Made by a program: the position numbers and the translations under genes. From Limiplasma sp034927815 (GTDB lineage: Bacteria > Bacillota > Clostridia > Christensenellales > Aristaeellaceae): a DNA stretch of 64,000 bases. Position 1 is the stretch's first letter. Every line of letters starts with the position of its first letter. The DNA lies in NCBI GenBank assembly GCA_034927815.1, contig JAYFPK010000025.1, forward strand, positions 15,022-79,021, read 5' to 3'. Under the pieces are notes generated by a model. It did not search any database, was not told the DNA's origin, and worked only from the letters and a program-made list of their open reading frames with translations. Of this stretch, positions 35,405 through 44,224 are shown in pieces.

Positions 35405-36243
35405 GAAAGGGCCAGGCGATAGAGTACATCGCAGGGTTCCTGGGCATGATGCTGCGCCCGCAAAACCTCCGCTCTATGGCGAATGCCTATTTTATACAAT
35501 TCCTCTGTCTGGGATACATAGTGGGTAAAGGCCAGGTCGATCATTTTTTCCGGATGGGCGCGGTACACCCGTTGTTCCAGGGAGTGCTGGGATAAAAAGG
35601 ACGCTAGCCGGTTCAATTCCTCCCGGGTGGCAATGCCCCCGTAGGGTTTGTCCTCCTGGAAATAAAAGGCGGCCCTTCTCGCCGGGCCTGATGCCTCGGC
35701 CGCCTGGATGGCAGCTTCCCGAACGATGAAATGGTCAATGTGCTCCTTGATGGCCAGCGGAAACACCAAGGCCGTGTCTTCCTGGAGGGTATAGGCCGAT
35801 ATCCGGGCCTTCATCCGGGCGAAGATCGCCCAATCTTTCTCATCAAAATCTGGAAACATCCCCTGGGGGAATTCCATGGCATCCTTGGCAAAGGGCTTCT
35901 CCCGCACAAAGCACTCGTCTTCCCCCGCCAGCTCATAGCGGTAGCCGTAGCTCCCCAGCAATTCATTCAGGCAGTTGTTATCCTCCAAAAGCCGCATGCC
36001 GGTGGCCAGCTTCAGCCGGTCCAGACTGGTATCAAAATTTTCCGCGCCGCTGCCTTGTAAATAGTTGCTGCGGGAAAAAAGCACCAGGATATGGATATTC
36101 TTTTGGAGCCCCGCCTGCTGCCAGCCCAGGGCGCAGTTGCCCAGCAGAAAAAGCCCGTCGTCATAATGGGGTGCAAATACGATGATATTTTTTTCGGGAA
36201 TAATCCGGGCCGCTGGGGTGAGCCCTTGTGACAGTTGCTCCAT
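35401..36243 (-). CDS. PIG-L family deacetylase
   Basis: A 280-residue enzyme of the PIG-L/LmbE zinc deacetylase family, which removes acetyl groups from N-acetylglucosamine-type residues. Motif 1 is VFAPHYDDGLFLLG (usual form AHPDDE; the metal His and both Asp are kept, the Glu is Gly), and the second metal-site block is FPLAIKEHIDHFIVREA. No signal peptide, so it acts on an imported or internal substrate. Last gene of the sugar operon, 14 bases after the small upstream gene. Start: ATG at 36243 with AGAGGTG 7 bases upstream; a GTG at 36252 would overlap that site. Confidence 0.8.
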   Translation of the reverse strand: MEQLSQGLTPAARIIPEKNIIVFAPHYDDGLFLLGNCALGWQQAGLQKNIHILVLFSRSNYLQGSGAENFDTSLDRLKLATGMRLLEDNNCLNELLGSYGYRYELAGEDECFVREKPFAKDAMEFPQGMFPDFDEKDWAIFARMKARISAYTLQEDTALVFPLAIKEHIDHFIVREAAIQAAEASGPARRAAFYFQEDKPYGGIATREELNRLASFLSQHSLEQRVYRAHPEKMIDLAFTHYVSQTEELYKIGIRHRAEVLRAQHHAQEPCDVLYRLALS

Positions 36244-36257
36244 GCTAAACACCTCTT

Positions 36258-36566
36258 TTACAGGAGCTCTTCGTAGATTTCCGTATAGGATTCCAGAAAC
36301 AGCTTGGATTGCAGGCGGTATAGCGCCTCGTGCCTGGGATCGGCATTGAGAAAATCCAGCGCCGCGAAAGCTTCCTCCAGCTTGTCAAAGGCGCACTCCC
36401 AAAGCAAAGTGTTGGGAGGCTCCCGCCCTGTGAAGGGAAGATAGCGCCGCCCCTGGGGAAAGCCGGCATCCTCTTGTTCCAGCCGGGCAAACTCCCGTTC
36501 CAGCCGCAAAAATTCCTGCCGGTCCTCTTCCATGAAGCGCTGGACAAACCGCAGTTTATATCCCAC
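36258..36566 (-). CDS. Small conserved-looking protein in the sugar operon
   Basis: A 102-residue protein of no family I recognise with confidence. Predicted layout is beta-alpha-beta with an aromatic-rich start (GYKLRFVQRFMEEDRQEFLR) and a TLLWECAFDKLEEAFAAL middle, resembling ferredoxin-like alpha/beta barrels such as NIPSNAP-type proteins. Start: GTG at 36566 with GGAGGG upstream, supporting a real gene. It lies 29 bases after the PfkB kinase and 14 before the PIG-L gene, so it belongs to the same transcript and may help in the same pathway. Confidence 0.6.
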   Translation of the reverse strand: MGYKLRFVQRFMEEDRQEFLRLEREFARLEQEDAGFPQGRRYLPFTGREPPNTLLWECAFDKLEEAFAALDFLNADPRHEALYRLQSKLFLESYTEIYEELL

Positions 36567-36595
36567 GAAAGTCCCTCCTTTGCATTAGTGTTTTA

Positions 36596-37687
36596 TCAAG
36601 GGAGCGTGTTTTGGAGCAATGCCGCAAAGGCTGGGGCATAGGATATCCCTTGGGATTGGGCGAAGCAAGCCAGGCTTTGGGCGTCGGCCTGGGGATGGAT
36701 GGTGTGAGGGGAGGTAACGGAGAAGGCCGCCAGCAGGATCCCCACATCTACAGCGCAGGAGTATGCCTGCTCCCCTGGAGGGCGCAGCAGGGGCAACCCC
36801 AGGCATAAGCCCGCCATGGCGCCTGCCAGCAAAGCGTCCCCAGCCCCGGCGGTGCTGACGGCCTTCAGGGGGATTGCCGGCAGATGCTGAAAGTCACAGC
36901 CTTCCATGCCATAGCATCCTTTGGCCCCATTGGACACAAGGATTCTCATGGCAGGATTGCGCTGCCGTAGCCACGCCCGGCAGGCGCCGCAAATTTGCTC
37001 CGGAGCATCTTCCTGGGCGTCCATGGCCGCGATGGCTGCCGCCTCGTCAATGTTCACGGCCAGCAGGTCGATGCTTTTCCATAGCCCCTGCCGGGTAAAG
37101 GCTTCCACCTCCCCGCTGAGTACAGAGGCCACGTTCAGCGCGCCCCGCTCCCGGCCGGCGGCCAGCATAGCCGCCCGGGCTTCCACGGGCACCTCCGGGG
37201 CGGCCAGCATCATTTCAGGCACTCCATCCCTGGGAATCTTCGCCAAGGCGCTATGGATGTCCTCAGGAGCCACCTGAGCGCTGGCGCTGTTGGAGGAGGT
37301 GATGTTACCGCCGCTGGCATCCGGATACTGAAAGCATATGGATTGCAAGGTGGGAGCCTCCGCCACAGGGACCACCGCTTCGGTTTGGATGCCCGCTCGG
37401 CGCATTTGGGCGATCAGGGCGCGGCCCGGGGCGTCCTGCCCCACCTTGCCCATCGCGTGCACCGTAAAGCGGCCCTGGGCTCCCCCCAGCAGCACCGCTA
37501 CGTAGTGGGTGATGACATGCTGTTTGCAGTAGTCCTGATGGGGCAGGAGCGCGCCCAGCCGGCTTTCGTTGCGGCCCAGGGTATGGTTGCCCTCCAGGGC
37601 GAAGAACAACCCCGTTCCAATGCCCCCTGTGGCCAGAAGCCTTTGGTAACGCAGCGCCTTCCCATCGATAGAGGTGAAATACTTCAT
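36596..37687 (-). CDS. PfkB family sugar kinase
   Basis: A 363-residue cytoplasmic kinase of the PfkB (ribokinase) family. The C-terminal PfkB signature is clear: VSTAGAGDALLAGAMAG, whose Gly-Ala-Gly-Asp supplies the anion hole and catalytic Asp. The N-terminus GGIGTGLFFALEGNHTLGRN is a variant of the usual GE/GG opening. It is longer than the usual ~310 residues. The ATG overlaps the upstream stop as ATGA (37684-37687), showing translational coupling to the NagB-like gene. Its sugar substrate is likely that of the operon, not fructose 6-phosphate by default. Confidence 0.85.
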   Translation of the reverse strand: MKYFTSIDGKALRYQRLLATGGIGTGLFFALEGNHTLGRNESRLGALLPHQDYCKQHVITHYVAVLLGGAQGRFTVHAMGKVGQDAPGRALIAQMRRAGIQTEAVVPVAEAPTLQSICFQYPDASGGNITSSNSASAQVAPEDIHSALAKIPRDGVPEMMLAAPEVPVEARAAMLAAGRERGALNVASVLSGEVEAFTRQGLWKSIDLLAVNIDEAAAIAAMDAQEDAPEQICGACRAWLRQRNPAMRILVSNGAKGCYGMEGCDFQHLPAIPLKAVSTAGAGDALLAGAMAGLCLGLPLLRPPGEQAYSCAVDVGILLAAFSVTSPHTIHPQADAQSLACFAQSQGISYAPAFAALLQNTLP

Positions 37688-38583
37688 GCGTTTATCCCCG
37701 TAAATTGCCATTCCGGATGCTCGGAGATGGGGTGGCGAGCCGTATCCACCGTAGCGGTAATGATGGCGTCCGGATGGCTTTGCAGCAGCGTCAGCGGGCA
37801 TTCCGCCGTTTCCGGGGAGAACAGGGCGATGCGAAGGGCGGTTTGCTTCCAGGCGCCTGTATCGCTGAACACGCGAATCTTGCGGGCGGACAGGCATTCC
37901 TTCATGCCTAAGGTGATGGACATGGGCGGCACAAACTGGTATGCGGCCCCAAAGGAGCGGTGCCCCAAAGCCAGCAAGGTATCGATATTGTTTTCCTGAA
38001 CCCGCAGCTCGCAGTTGCGCAGCTGCTCCAAAGTGAGCTGGCTGTAAGGATTGCGCCGGGCCTGGTTATAGGCCAGATGCCCGTCCTGGCCCCAGCCTCC
38101 CAGCAGAATATCCACCGGGGCTTGGGCAATGCGCCGCTTGATCTCCTCGATTTTGGCGGGCTCGGGAAACACCCTTTGGTTTTGTGGCACCGCCAGTTCC
38201 GGGTTCACATCCCGGTAGAACCAGTTTTCCATGCAGCTGCGGAAATTGTGAGGATCGTTGTGGGCCAGCAGGTTTCCTTGCCAGTCCAGGCATTCGTCCA
38301 TATGGAAAACCGTCAGGCCCTTCAAGCTGACCCTTTGCTGGTTCACTTGGCGCACAAAGGGTTCGTACCAGCTCCGAGGCCCGCAGGGCACGATGGCGCG
38401 GATGGAGCGGCCTTGGCGGTTCGCCGCTGCGATCTCCTCCACAAACTCCGCCGCCATCATCTCACCCATGGCCTCCGGGGTATCCACCAGCCGGAAGGGA
38501 ATGCGCCGCTCAGGATGGGTGGCCAGATCCTGAGCCCGAATGGAGCACCAGCGGTACAGATCTATAGGAGTAATGTCACTCAT
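37684..38583 (-). CDS. NagB-like glucosamine-6-phosphate isomerase/deaminase family enzyme
   Basis: A 299-residue protein of the NagB/SugP-isomerase fold. Catalytic blocks are retained: VFHMDECLDW (the DE pair that contains NagB's general base) and LLGGWGQDGHLAYNQ (the G-x-G-x-DGH-x-A-x-N motif with the ring-opening His). True NagB is ~240-260 residues; this is longer at both ends, so it may use a different amino sugar phosphate. Start: ATG at 38583 with GGAGG 9 bases away, better than the ATG at 38592 that abuts it. It overlaps the dehydrogenase gene by 8 bases and the kinase by 4. Confidence 0.8.
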   Translation of the reverse strand: MSDITPIDLYRWCSIRAQDLATHPERRIPFRLVDTPEAMGEMMAAEFVEEIAAANRQGRSIRAIVPCGPRSWYEPFVRQVNQQRVSLKGLTVFHMDECLDWQGNLLAHNDPHNFRSCMENWFYRDVNPELAVPQNQRVFPEPAKIEEIKRRIAQAPVDILLGGWGQDGHLAYNQARRNPYSQLTLEQLRNCELRVQENNIDTLLALGHRSFGAAYQFVPPMSITLGMKECLSARKIRVFSDTGAWKQTALRIALFSPETAECPLTLLQSHPDAIITATVDTARHPISEHPEWQFTGINA

Positions 38584-39727
38584 GGATTCCATCCTCCGAT
38601 ACCTGAATCCTTTGGAAAGTGTCCGTGATGGCGCTTTGGCGCGCCTTGAGGCACAGGAGTGCGCTGCGGATGCCTGCCATCAGGGGAAAGCGGGAGGGTT
38701 CCAACCCTGCCGCCATGCGGATGAAATTTCGGCCCAGGGCCGCGTCTCCGCCGTGGTGGCCGTCCCCCTGTTCCAGCTGATAGGTCTCCACCCGGGGCAT
38801 GTGGTGCATATGCACTTTCAGCAGGCCGGTGTAAAAATCAAAGTCCAAAGTTCCCCTATAGCCCAGCAACGTTGCGCCTCTGGCCTGGGCGCCCCGGCGG
38901 GCGAAAAAATTTTGGGAATAGCAGGCGTGCATGCCCGAGGCATAGCGCACGATGGCGCTGCCGGAATCCTCATTGCCTGTGTCCACCGCAAAGCAGCATT
39001 GATTGCCGGCCACGAACTCCCCTGCCGCTTCCTTGCGTACAGAGCTTTCCAGGCAGGTGTCTTTTTCCGGGCATTCAGGGCAGCTCAGGCCCACAGGGCG
39101 GTCTCCTTTGAAAATCTGCTTGGACTTCATGGCGCACACCGCCACCGGCTCCTGCCCCGCCAGATAATTGATGTAGTCAAAATCATGGGTGGATTTTTGC
39201 AGAAACAGGCCCTGGGTTTCCGTTTCGTCCCGGTACCAGTTTTGATAGTAAATGGCGCCGTAGGGCACATTGTTCACGGCCTGGATGTGCTCCACCGTGC
39301 CAATTTTGCCGGAATCCACAATTTCTTTAGCCAGCTCCACCAGTTGAGAACCCCTCAGGGGGAAGGACACCACCGCCTGGGAGCTGTGGCGCTGCTCTGC
39401 TTGGTACAGCTTCAGCAGATCCGGATAGCTGGTGGACACCGGCTTTTCCAAAAACAGAGGCAGGCCCGCCTCCAGCACCTGGCAGGCAAAGCCCGTGTGC
39501 AGCGAACAGCGCGTGCCGATGGCCACCGCGTCCAGCTTTGCTTCCTGCAGCATGGTTTTGGCATCCACATACAAGGCGCTGCCATCCTCCAGCACCACCG
39601 GGTCGTCGCGAAAGCGCTCCGGTTCCAGTTCCGTTACCGCCGCCAGCTTGCAATCCGCGGATTCCTTGCGGAAAATCCTGACCATATGTTGTAAGCGGGT
39701 TCCGTATCCAATGACTCCGAGTCTCAT
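38576..39727 (-). CDS. Gfo/Idh/MocA family dehydrogenase
   Basis: A 383-residue NAD(P)-dependent oxidoreductase. The Rossmann fold starts MRLGVIGYGTRLQHM; the family's EKP motif is present as LFLEKPVSTSYPDL, and the second catalytic region is KSTHDFDYINYLAG. A Cys cluster (CPECPEKDTCLESS, residues ~210-225) suggests a bound metal, seen in some Gfo/Idh relatives. These enzymes oxidise sugar hydroxyls, often of inositol or amino-sugar derivatives. Start: ATG at 39727 with GGAGGAG upstream. Fourth gene of the operon. Confidence 0.85.
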   Translation of the reverse strand: MRLGVIGYGTRLQHMVRIFRKESADCKLAAVTELEPERFRDDPVVLEDGSALYVDAKTMLQEAKLDAVAIGTRCSLHTGFACQVLEAGLPLFLEKPVSTSYPDLLKLYQAEQRHSSQAVVSFPLRGSQLVELAKEIVDSGKIGTVEHIQAVNNVPYGAIYYQNWYRDETETQGLFLQKSTHDFDYINYLAGQEPVAVCAMKSKQIFKGDRPVGLSCPECPEKDTCLESSVRKEAAGEFVAGNQCCFAVDTGNEDSGSAIVRYASGMHACYSQNFFARRGAQARGATLLGYRGTLDFDFYTGLLKVHMHHMPRVETYQLEQGDGHHGGDAALGRNFIRMAAGLEPSRFPLMAGIRSALLCLKARQSAITDTFQRIQVSEDGIHE

Positions 39728-39747
39728 AATGCTCCTCCTGAGTTTCG

Positions 39748-40587
39748 TTATCCCTTGATGCCGCCGATGACAATGCCGGAAATGAACCTTTTTTGCCCGA
39801 TGATAAACATCACCAGCATAGGCATGGTAATCAAAACGCTTGCCGCCAGCAGCAAGTTGTACTTGCTGGCGTATCCGGGCATGGCGTTGAGGGTTGCCAG
39901 CCCTACGGAAAGAAGCCGCATACTCTCCGAGCTGGTGACCGTAAGGGGCCAGAGCATCTCGTTCCAGGACCATAGGACCACGACGATGCCAAAGGCGATC
40001 AGGCCGTTGGCGCACATGGGCAGTGCGATGTTCCAGAACAGCCGGGGAATGGAGCAGCCGTCAATGCGGCCTGCATCCTCCATCTCTGAGGGCAATGTTT
40101 TCATGAACTGACCCAGAAAAAAGACGCCATACGCGCTGGGAAGCTGGGGAATGATCAACCCCAAAAAGCTGTTCATCCAGCCTAACCCATTGGCGATGAG
40201 GAAGCGTGGTATCAGCATCATCTGGGCGGGTACCATCATGATGCTCAGCACCACAAAGAACATCGCCTGCCGCCCGGGAAAGCGCAGCCGGGTAAAGGCA
40301 TAGGCCGCCAGGGAGCACATGAAGATCTGCCCCCCCAGCAGGCATAGGGTGGTGATGATGGTATTGAGATAATAGCGGCCGAAACTGAACCGCTGCAGCA
40401 CATCCACATAGTTTTTCCATTGCGGGGCCTGGGGCCACCAAACGATGGGGAGCTTCAGGGTTTCCGCAAAGGTCTTCAGGGAAGTCAGCACCATCCAGAA
40501 AAAAGGAAAGGCCATGATCACCGCCCCAAGGATCAGCAGCGTATGGTGGCGAAAGGTACGGGGCCACCCGCCGGTTCTGGTCTGCAT
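39748..40587 (-). CDS. Sugar ABC transporter permease (MalG/LacG type)
   Basis: A 279-residue inner-membrane permease of the CUT1 carbohydrate uptake family with six membrane segments. N-terminal part: FRHHTLLILGAVIMAFPFFWM, then MVLTSLKTFAET. The EAA loop that contacts the ATPase reads EDAGRIDGCSIPRLFWNIALP. It pairs with the permease encoded upstream. No ATPase gene is in this operon, so a shared MsmK-like ATPase encoded elsewhere is probably used. Start: ATG at 40587 with AGGGGTGAG upstream. Confidence 0.9.
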   Translation of the reverse strand: MQTRTGGWPRTFRHHTLLILGAVIMAFPFFWMVLTSLKTFAETLKLPIVWWPQAPQWKNYVDVLQRFSFGRYYLNTIITTLCLLGGQIFMCSLAAYAFTRLRFPGRQAMFFVVLSIMMVPAQMMLIPRFLIANGLGWMNSFLGLIIPQLPSAYGVFFLGQFMKTLPSEMEDAGRIDGCSIPRLFWNIALPMCANGLIAFGIVVVLWSWNEMLWPLTVTSSESMRLLSVGLATLNAMPGYASKYNLLLAASVLITMPMLVMFIIGQKRFISGIVIGGIKG

Positions 40588-40607
40588 AGGCTCACCCCTC
40601 TGTTGGT

Positions 40608-41543
40608 TTATTCGTAAAAGACCCATTTCTTCTGGGCCCAAAACTGCACCGCTGTCATGATGGCAATCAGAACAAACAGCACCACCGCTTCCGCCGAGGC
40701 ATACCCCATTTGATAGAAGGAAAAGCCCTTTTGATAGATGCCATACACCATGGTGCGGGAGGCGTCGATCAATTCGCCATAGGGTTGGGTGCTGCTGAAC
40801 ATATAGACCAGGTCAAAGGCCTTGAAGGCCCCCATCAGGGACATGACCATCAAAAAGAAAATATAGGGGGATAGCAGGGGAACCGTGATTTTGATGAACT
40901 GCTTCCATTCCGAAGCGCCGTCCAGGGACGCAGCCTCGTAATAGGTGACGGGAATGTTTTTGAGGCCCGCCAGGAGCATGATGATGTTGTACCCCAAGCC
41001 CATCCAGATGCTAACAATGATCATGGCGGGCATGATAAATCGGGGATCTCCCATCCACATGATACCGGAGAGGTCAAAGGCCTTGAGAATGCCGTTGATG
41101 ATTCCGTACTTGGAATGAAACATCCACGCCCATACCAGGGCCACCGCCGCAGGCATGGTTACATTGGGCAGAAAATACAGCGTAGTATACACCGAGGAGC
41201 CTTTGCGGTTTTTGCCCAGCATATTGGCAATGACCACGGACAGCGCCATGCCCACAGGCACTGTGCCCACCGCGAAATAGAGGGTGTTGAGCAGCTCGCG
41301 CCCCACCTTGCCGTCTCCTGCGATGGTGGTGAAGTTTTCCAGGCCGACCCAGGCGCCCGGCGAAAGACCGGACCAATTTGTAAAGGACATGTACAAGGTA
41401 AACAAGATTGGAATGAGAAAAAAGATGGTTACCCCCAGCATCAATGGGGCTGTAAACAGATACCCGTAGAACCATTCCAGACGTTCTTTCTGGCCGCTTT
41501 TGCGGCGTTTGCGCGAAATACCGATCCTCTGGCCGGCTTGCAT
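40608..41543 (-). CDS. Sugar ABC transporter permease (MalF/LacF type)
   Basis: A 311-residue CUT1 permease with six membrane segments. The start FYGYLFTAPLMLGVTIFFLI is typical of LacF/UgpA-like permeases, and the EAA loop is YYEAASLDGASEWKQFIKITVP. Together with the downstream permease it forms the channel for the sugar delivered by the binding protein. Start: ATG at 41543, 7 bases after GGGAGG; an earlier in-frame start at 41579 lacks a site. Confidence 0.9.
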   Translation of the reverse strand: MQAGQRIGISRKRRKSGQKERLEWFYGYLFTAPLMLGVTIFFLIPILFTLYMSFTNWSGLSPGAWVGLENFTTIAGDGKVGRELLNTLYFAVGTVPVGMALSVVIANMLGKNRKGSSVYTTLYFLPNVTMPAAVALVWAWMFHSKYGIINGILKAFDLSGIMWMGDPRFIMPAMIIVSIWMGLGYNIIMLLAGLKNIPVTYYEAASLDGASEWKQFIKITVPLLSPYIFFLMVMSLMGAFKAFDLVYMFSSTQPYGELIDASRTMVYGIYQKGFSFYQMGYASAEAVVLFVLIAIMTAVQFWAQKKWVFYE

Positions 41544-41605
41544 TTCCAGACCTCCCATCCCCCAATACGGCTCGATCAAGCAACGGTCATACGGGGCTGG
41601 CTGCG

Positions 41606-41660
41606 CTCAAGGGAATTTTGCTTGAGGGAACGGGCGGAGGCATGGCCACCGCCCGTTCCC
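41606..41660 (-). promoter_or_regulatory. Tandem hairpins between binding protein and permeases
   Basis: A perfect 12-bp stem GGGAACGGGCGG/CCGCCCGTTCCC (41626-41637 with 41649-41660) is followed on the minus strand by a 6-bp CTCAAG/CTTGAG hairpin (41606-41626). No T-run. Such stems commonly protect the binding-protein mRNA and reduce read-through to the permeases. Confidence 0.65.
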
Positions 41661-41671
41661 GAAGGGTATCT

Positions 41672-42907
41672 TTACTTTGCCAATTCCGCGTTCATATTGG
41701 CTTCCGCTTCGGCCAGGGCATCCGCAATGCTGGCGCGCTGGTTCCAAACCTTGTCCAGGGCCTCATACATCACCTGCTCCACCATGGCGGAGTTTTTGCC
41801 CGCTACGGGAAGGGGCACGCCATAGGTCACGGCTTCGGGGAATACGGAGGCATCCAGCGTAGTGTACTTCTCCACCCAGGCGCCCTCCATGCCCTTGTAG
41901 GCAGGCAGCACCACGGAGGCTTGCAATGTCATGGCCTCCTGCTGAGCGCAGAAGTTTATGAAGGCCCAGGCTTCTTCGGGGTACTGGGTGTTGGCGGCGA
42001 TGGCATAGCCGATGCCGTGGAGCATGGTGGCCCGGGTTTCCTTGCTGGGCATGGGAGCCACGCCCATCTTGTCGCCCAAGGTCTCCAAAAGGGCATCCAC
42101 ATACCAGGAGCCGAAGGTGATCATGGCCACCTGCTCCGCCTGAAACATCATGTAGGAGGGAGTTTCGGTGAGCTCCGCCGCGGAGGGGGATACCTTGTCC
42201 ACATACATGAGGTCTTGCAGATACTGCAAGGTTTCCGCATTCTGGGGGGAGTTGATGGCGGACTTCAGGTTGCCTTCCTCAAAGATTTGTCCGCCGTTTT
42301 GGAAGATAAAGTTGCCAAGTCCGGTTTGCATGTAGGAATCCACCGCAAAGCCATACTGGGAATCGCCGATGGTGAGCTTTTGGGCGTTTTCCCGCAGGGT
42401 TTCCCAAGTCCAGTTGTCATCTGGATAGGGCAGGCCTGCGGCATCAAACATCTCTTTGTTATACAGCAGCGCGATGGAGTCATAGTCCTTGGGCATGGCG
42501 TACTGCTTGTTATCGAAACGGTACAGCGCCGTGATGCCCTCGGCATAGAGGCTCATGTCCATCTGATCCCGGTCGATGAAGTCCTGTAAGGACAGCAGCA
42601 GGCCGGCGGGGATATAATCCACCGCATGAGGGGCGTTGATCTGGAACAGGTCGGGGCCTGCTCCGCTGGGCAGGCTGGTTTGCAGCTTTGTCCAGTACTC
42701 GCCCCAGGGAATTACGGTGCTCTCGATCTTGATGTCGGGGTACACCTTGTTGAACTCCGCAACGGTCTGATCGATCATGGGTTTTTGGGGCTCGTTCCAG
42801 TAATAATAGGTCAGGGTGCAGGGCTGCAGCTCGGCGGCGCTGGCGGAGGCAGTGAGCATCATGGTCAGGCAAAGACAAGCGCAAAGGAAGGAAAGCGTCT
42901 TCTTCAT
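41672..42907 (-). CDS. Sugar ABC transporter extracellular binding protein
   Basis: A 411-residue binding protein of the CUT1 family. A signal peptide (MKKTLSFLCACLCLTMMLTA, cut after ...SASA) precedes the mature domain beginning ELQPCTLTYYYWNEPQKPMI. Family blocks seen: GAGPDLFQINAPHAVDYIPA, YNKEMFDAAGLPYPDDNWTW and GSWYVDALLE. There is no lipobox aligned with the cleavage site despite Cys residues in the signal peptide. First gene of the operon, driven by a consensus promoter and divergent from DeoR. Confidence 0.9.
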   Translation of the reverse strand: MKKTLSFLCACLCLTMMLTASASAAELQPCTLTYYYWNEPQKPMIDQTVAEFNKVYPDIKIESTVIPWGEYWTKLQTSLPSGAGPDLFQINAPHAVDYIPAGLLLSLQDFIDRDQMDMSLYAEGITALYRFDNKQYAMPKDYDSIALLYNKEMFDAAGLPYPDDNWTWETLRENAQKLTIGDSQYGFAVDSYMQTGLGNFIFQNGGQIFEEGNLKSAINSPQNAETLQYLQDLMYVDKVSPSAAELTETPSYMMFQAEQVAMITFGSWYVDALLETLGDKMGVAPMPSKETRATMLHGIGYAIAANTQYPEEAWAFINFCAQQEAMTLQASVVLPAYKGMEGAWVEKYTTLDASVFPEAVTYGVPLPVAGKNSAMVEQVMYEALDKVWNQRASIADALAEAEANMNAELAK

Positions 42908-42975
42908 TGGTCTGATTCCCCTTTCATCTGTCGAATACAAGTGTACTTCGGTTTCACTTGCTCCTTGTGGGTCTC

Positions 42976-43004
42976 AATTTACACTGTTTTTGGTTGATTG
43001 TCAA
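42976..43004 (-). promoter_or_regulatory. Promoter of the sugar operon
   Basis: On the minus strand: TTGACA (42999-43004), 17 bases, TAAATT (42976-42981). GCAAAAACGGT directly precedes the -35 and resembles GCAAAAACGAT in the deoR promoter region (43151-43161), a possible shared operator. The 357-base spacer 42908-43264 holds these two promoters and no gene. Confidence 0.7.
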
Positions 43005-43170
43005 TACCGTTTTTGCATTTTTGTGCACATTTATAGCGGGATAAAAAGGCAAGCACTCCCGCTTTATAGGAAATATCTGTAAATGTACAACGATTGTTTT
43101 CTGCTTTATGCCGGATTCAGAATGGACAAATCACGAGAGCCAAAAAATGAGCAAAAACGATCAATCGTCC

Positions 43171-43198
43171 TTGACTTTCCACCAGCAAACTCTATAAT
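43171..43198 (+). promoter_or_regulatory. Promoter of the deoR-type gene
   Basis: TTGACT (43171-43176), 16 bases, TATAAT (43193-43198). GCAAAAACGAT lies ~10 bases upstream of the -35. Confidence 0.7.
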
Positions 43199-43264
43199 GT
43201 ACCTAGAGCACAGGAGAGGGAGCAGCCTTATTCAGCCTTTTCCTTTCGTAAAGAGGTGTCGATT

Positions 43265-44035
43265 TTGGAGTATTTTGCGCGAGAGCGTGAGCAGATGATT
43301 TTGCAAGTCTTGAAGGAGAAGCACCGCATTACCGTGCAGGAGCTTACCCACATGCTACAGGCCTCCAGCACCACCATCCGCCGGCAACTGCACCAAATGG
43401 AACAGCAGGGGCTGCTGCTGCGTACCCATGGGGGAGCCATCAGCATCGAGGCCGCTTCTGTGGAGGAAGGCCTGGATGTGAAAGGCAGGCACCAGGCCAA
43501 GGAAAAGCAGCTCATTGCCCAGGAAGCCAGGCGGCATATCAACGATGGGGATATTGTAATGCTGGGCGGAGGCACCACCATTGTGGAATTGGCGAAGCTG
43601 CTGCACAATGCCAAAGACCTGATCGTGATCACCAATTCCCTGCCGGCTGCCATGGAGCTATACAGCAACAAGGATATTGAGGTACAGATTTGCGGCGGCG
43701 TTATACGGGACACCAGTGGCGTAATCATCGGAAACTCCGCTTTGCGGTATATTGACGAGCTATCCGCCACCAAAACCTTCATTGGCGCGGACTCCATTTC
43801 CACCAAATTCGGCATTACTACCCCCAACCGCTTTGAGGCGGAAATCGAGAGGCAGCTGGTGGACAGAGGAAACACGGTGTATGTGCTGGCGGACAGCACC
43901 AAGATGGACAAAATCACCCTTTCCCGCCAGTCCCCCTTGGAGCTGATCGATTATCTCATCACCGACGCGGCCATTCACCCCGGGTTTAAGGACAAGCTCA
44001 CGGCCAGCGGGGTGAAGGTGCTGATCCCGAAATGA
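43265..44035 (+). CDS. DeoR/GlpR family transcriptional regulator
   Basis: A 256-residue sugar-phosphate-responsive regulator, probably repressor of the divergent sugar operon. An N-terminal winged helix (REQMILQVLKEKHRITVQEL, then QASSTTIRRQLHQMEQQGLLLRTHGGA, the DeoR signature with usual R-R-D-L replaced by RRQL) is followed by the DeoRC sensor domain (LGGGTTIVELAKLL, ITNSLPAAMEL, GADSISTKFGITTPN, ADSTKMDK). The sensor fold is related to the NagB-type sugar-isomerase fold. Start: TTG at 43265 with AAGAGGTG 6 bases upstream; a GTG at 43256 lies inside that site. Confidence 0.85.
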   Translation: MEYFAREREQMILQVLKEKHRITVQELTHMLQASSTTIRRQLHQMEQQGLLLRTHGGAISIEAASVEEGLDVKGRHQAKEKQLIAQEARRHINDGDIVMLGGGTTIVELAKLLHNAKDLIVITNSLPAAMELYSNKDIEVQICGGVIRDTSGVIIGNSALRYIDELSATKTFIGADSISTKFGITTPNRFEAEIERQLVDRGNTVYVLADSTKMDKITLSRQSPLELIDYLITDAAIHPGFKDKLTASGVKVLIPK

Positions 44036-44095
44036 ACGGAAAACGGAACCGGGGCGTTCCCCGGCTGATACCTGACTTTGCCTTAGGCTCATATC

Positions 44096-44121
44096 AAAAA
44101 AGCCCCTGGTTGGGGCTTTTT
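44096..44121. terminator. Bidirectional terminator between deoR and degV
   Basis: AAAAAGCCCC / GGGGCTTTTT with a 5-base loop and T-runs on both strands. It ends the deoR transcript and, in the other direction, the fatty acid operon. Confidence 0.85.
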
Positions 44122-44224
44122 GGGTTGTTGCCCGGAACGTAAGCGGATTTCCCAAGAGGGACGATTCTGAGGAAGCATTTTTAGCGCCGGGAAGGTATTT
44201 TCAAGGCTGGCTGCTTCAGGGCTT

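Noticed and set aside
41606..41660. Operon-ending terminator between binding protein and permeases
   Set aside because: There is no T-run and the permeases have no promoter of their own, so mRNA stabilisation or partial read-through control fits better.
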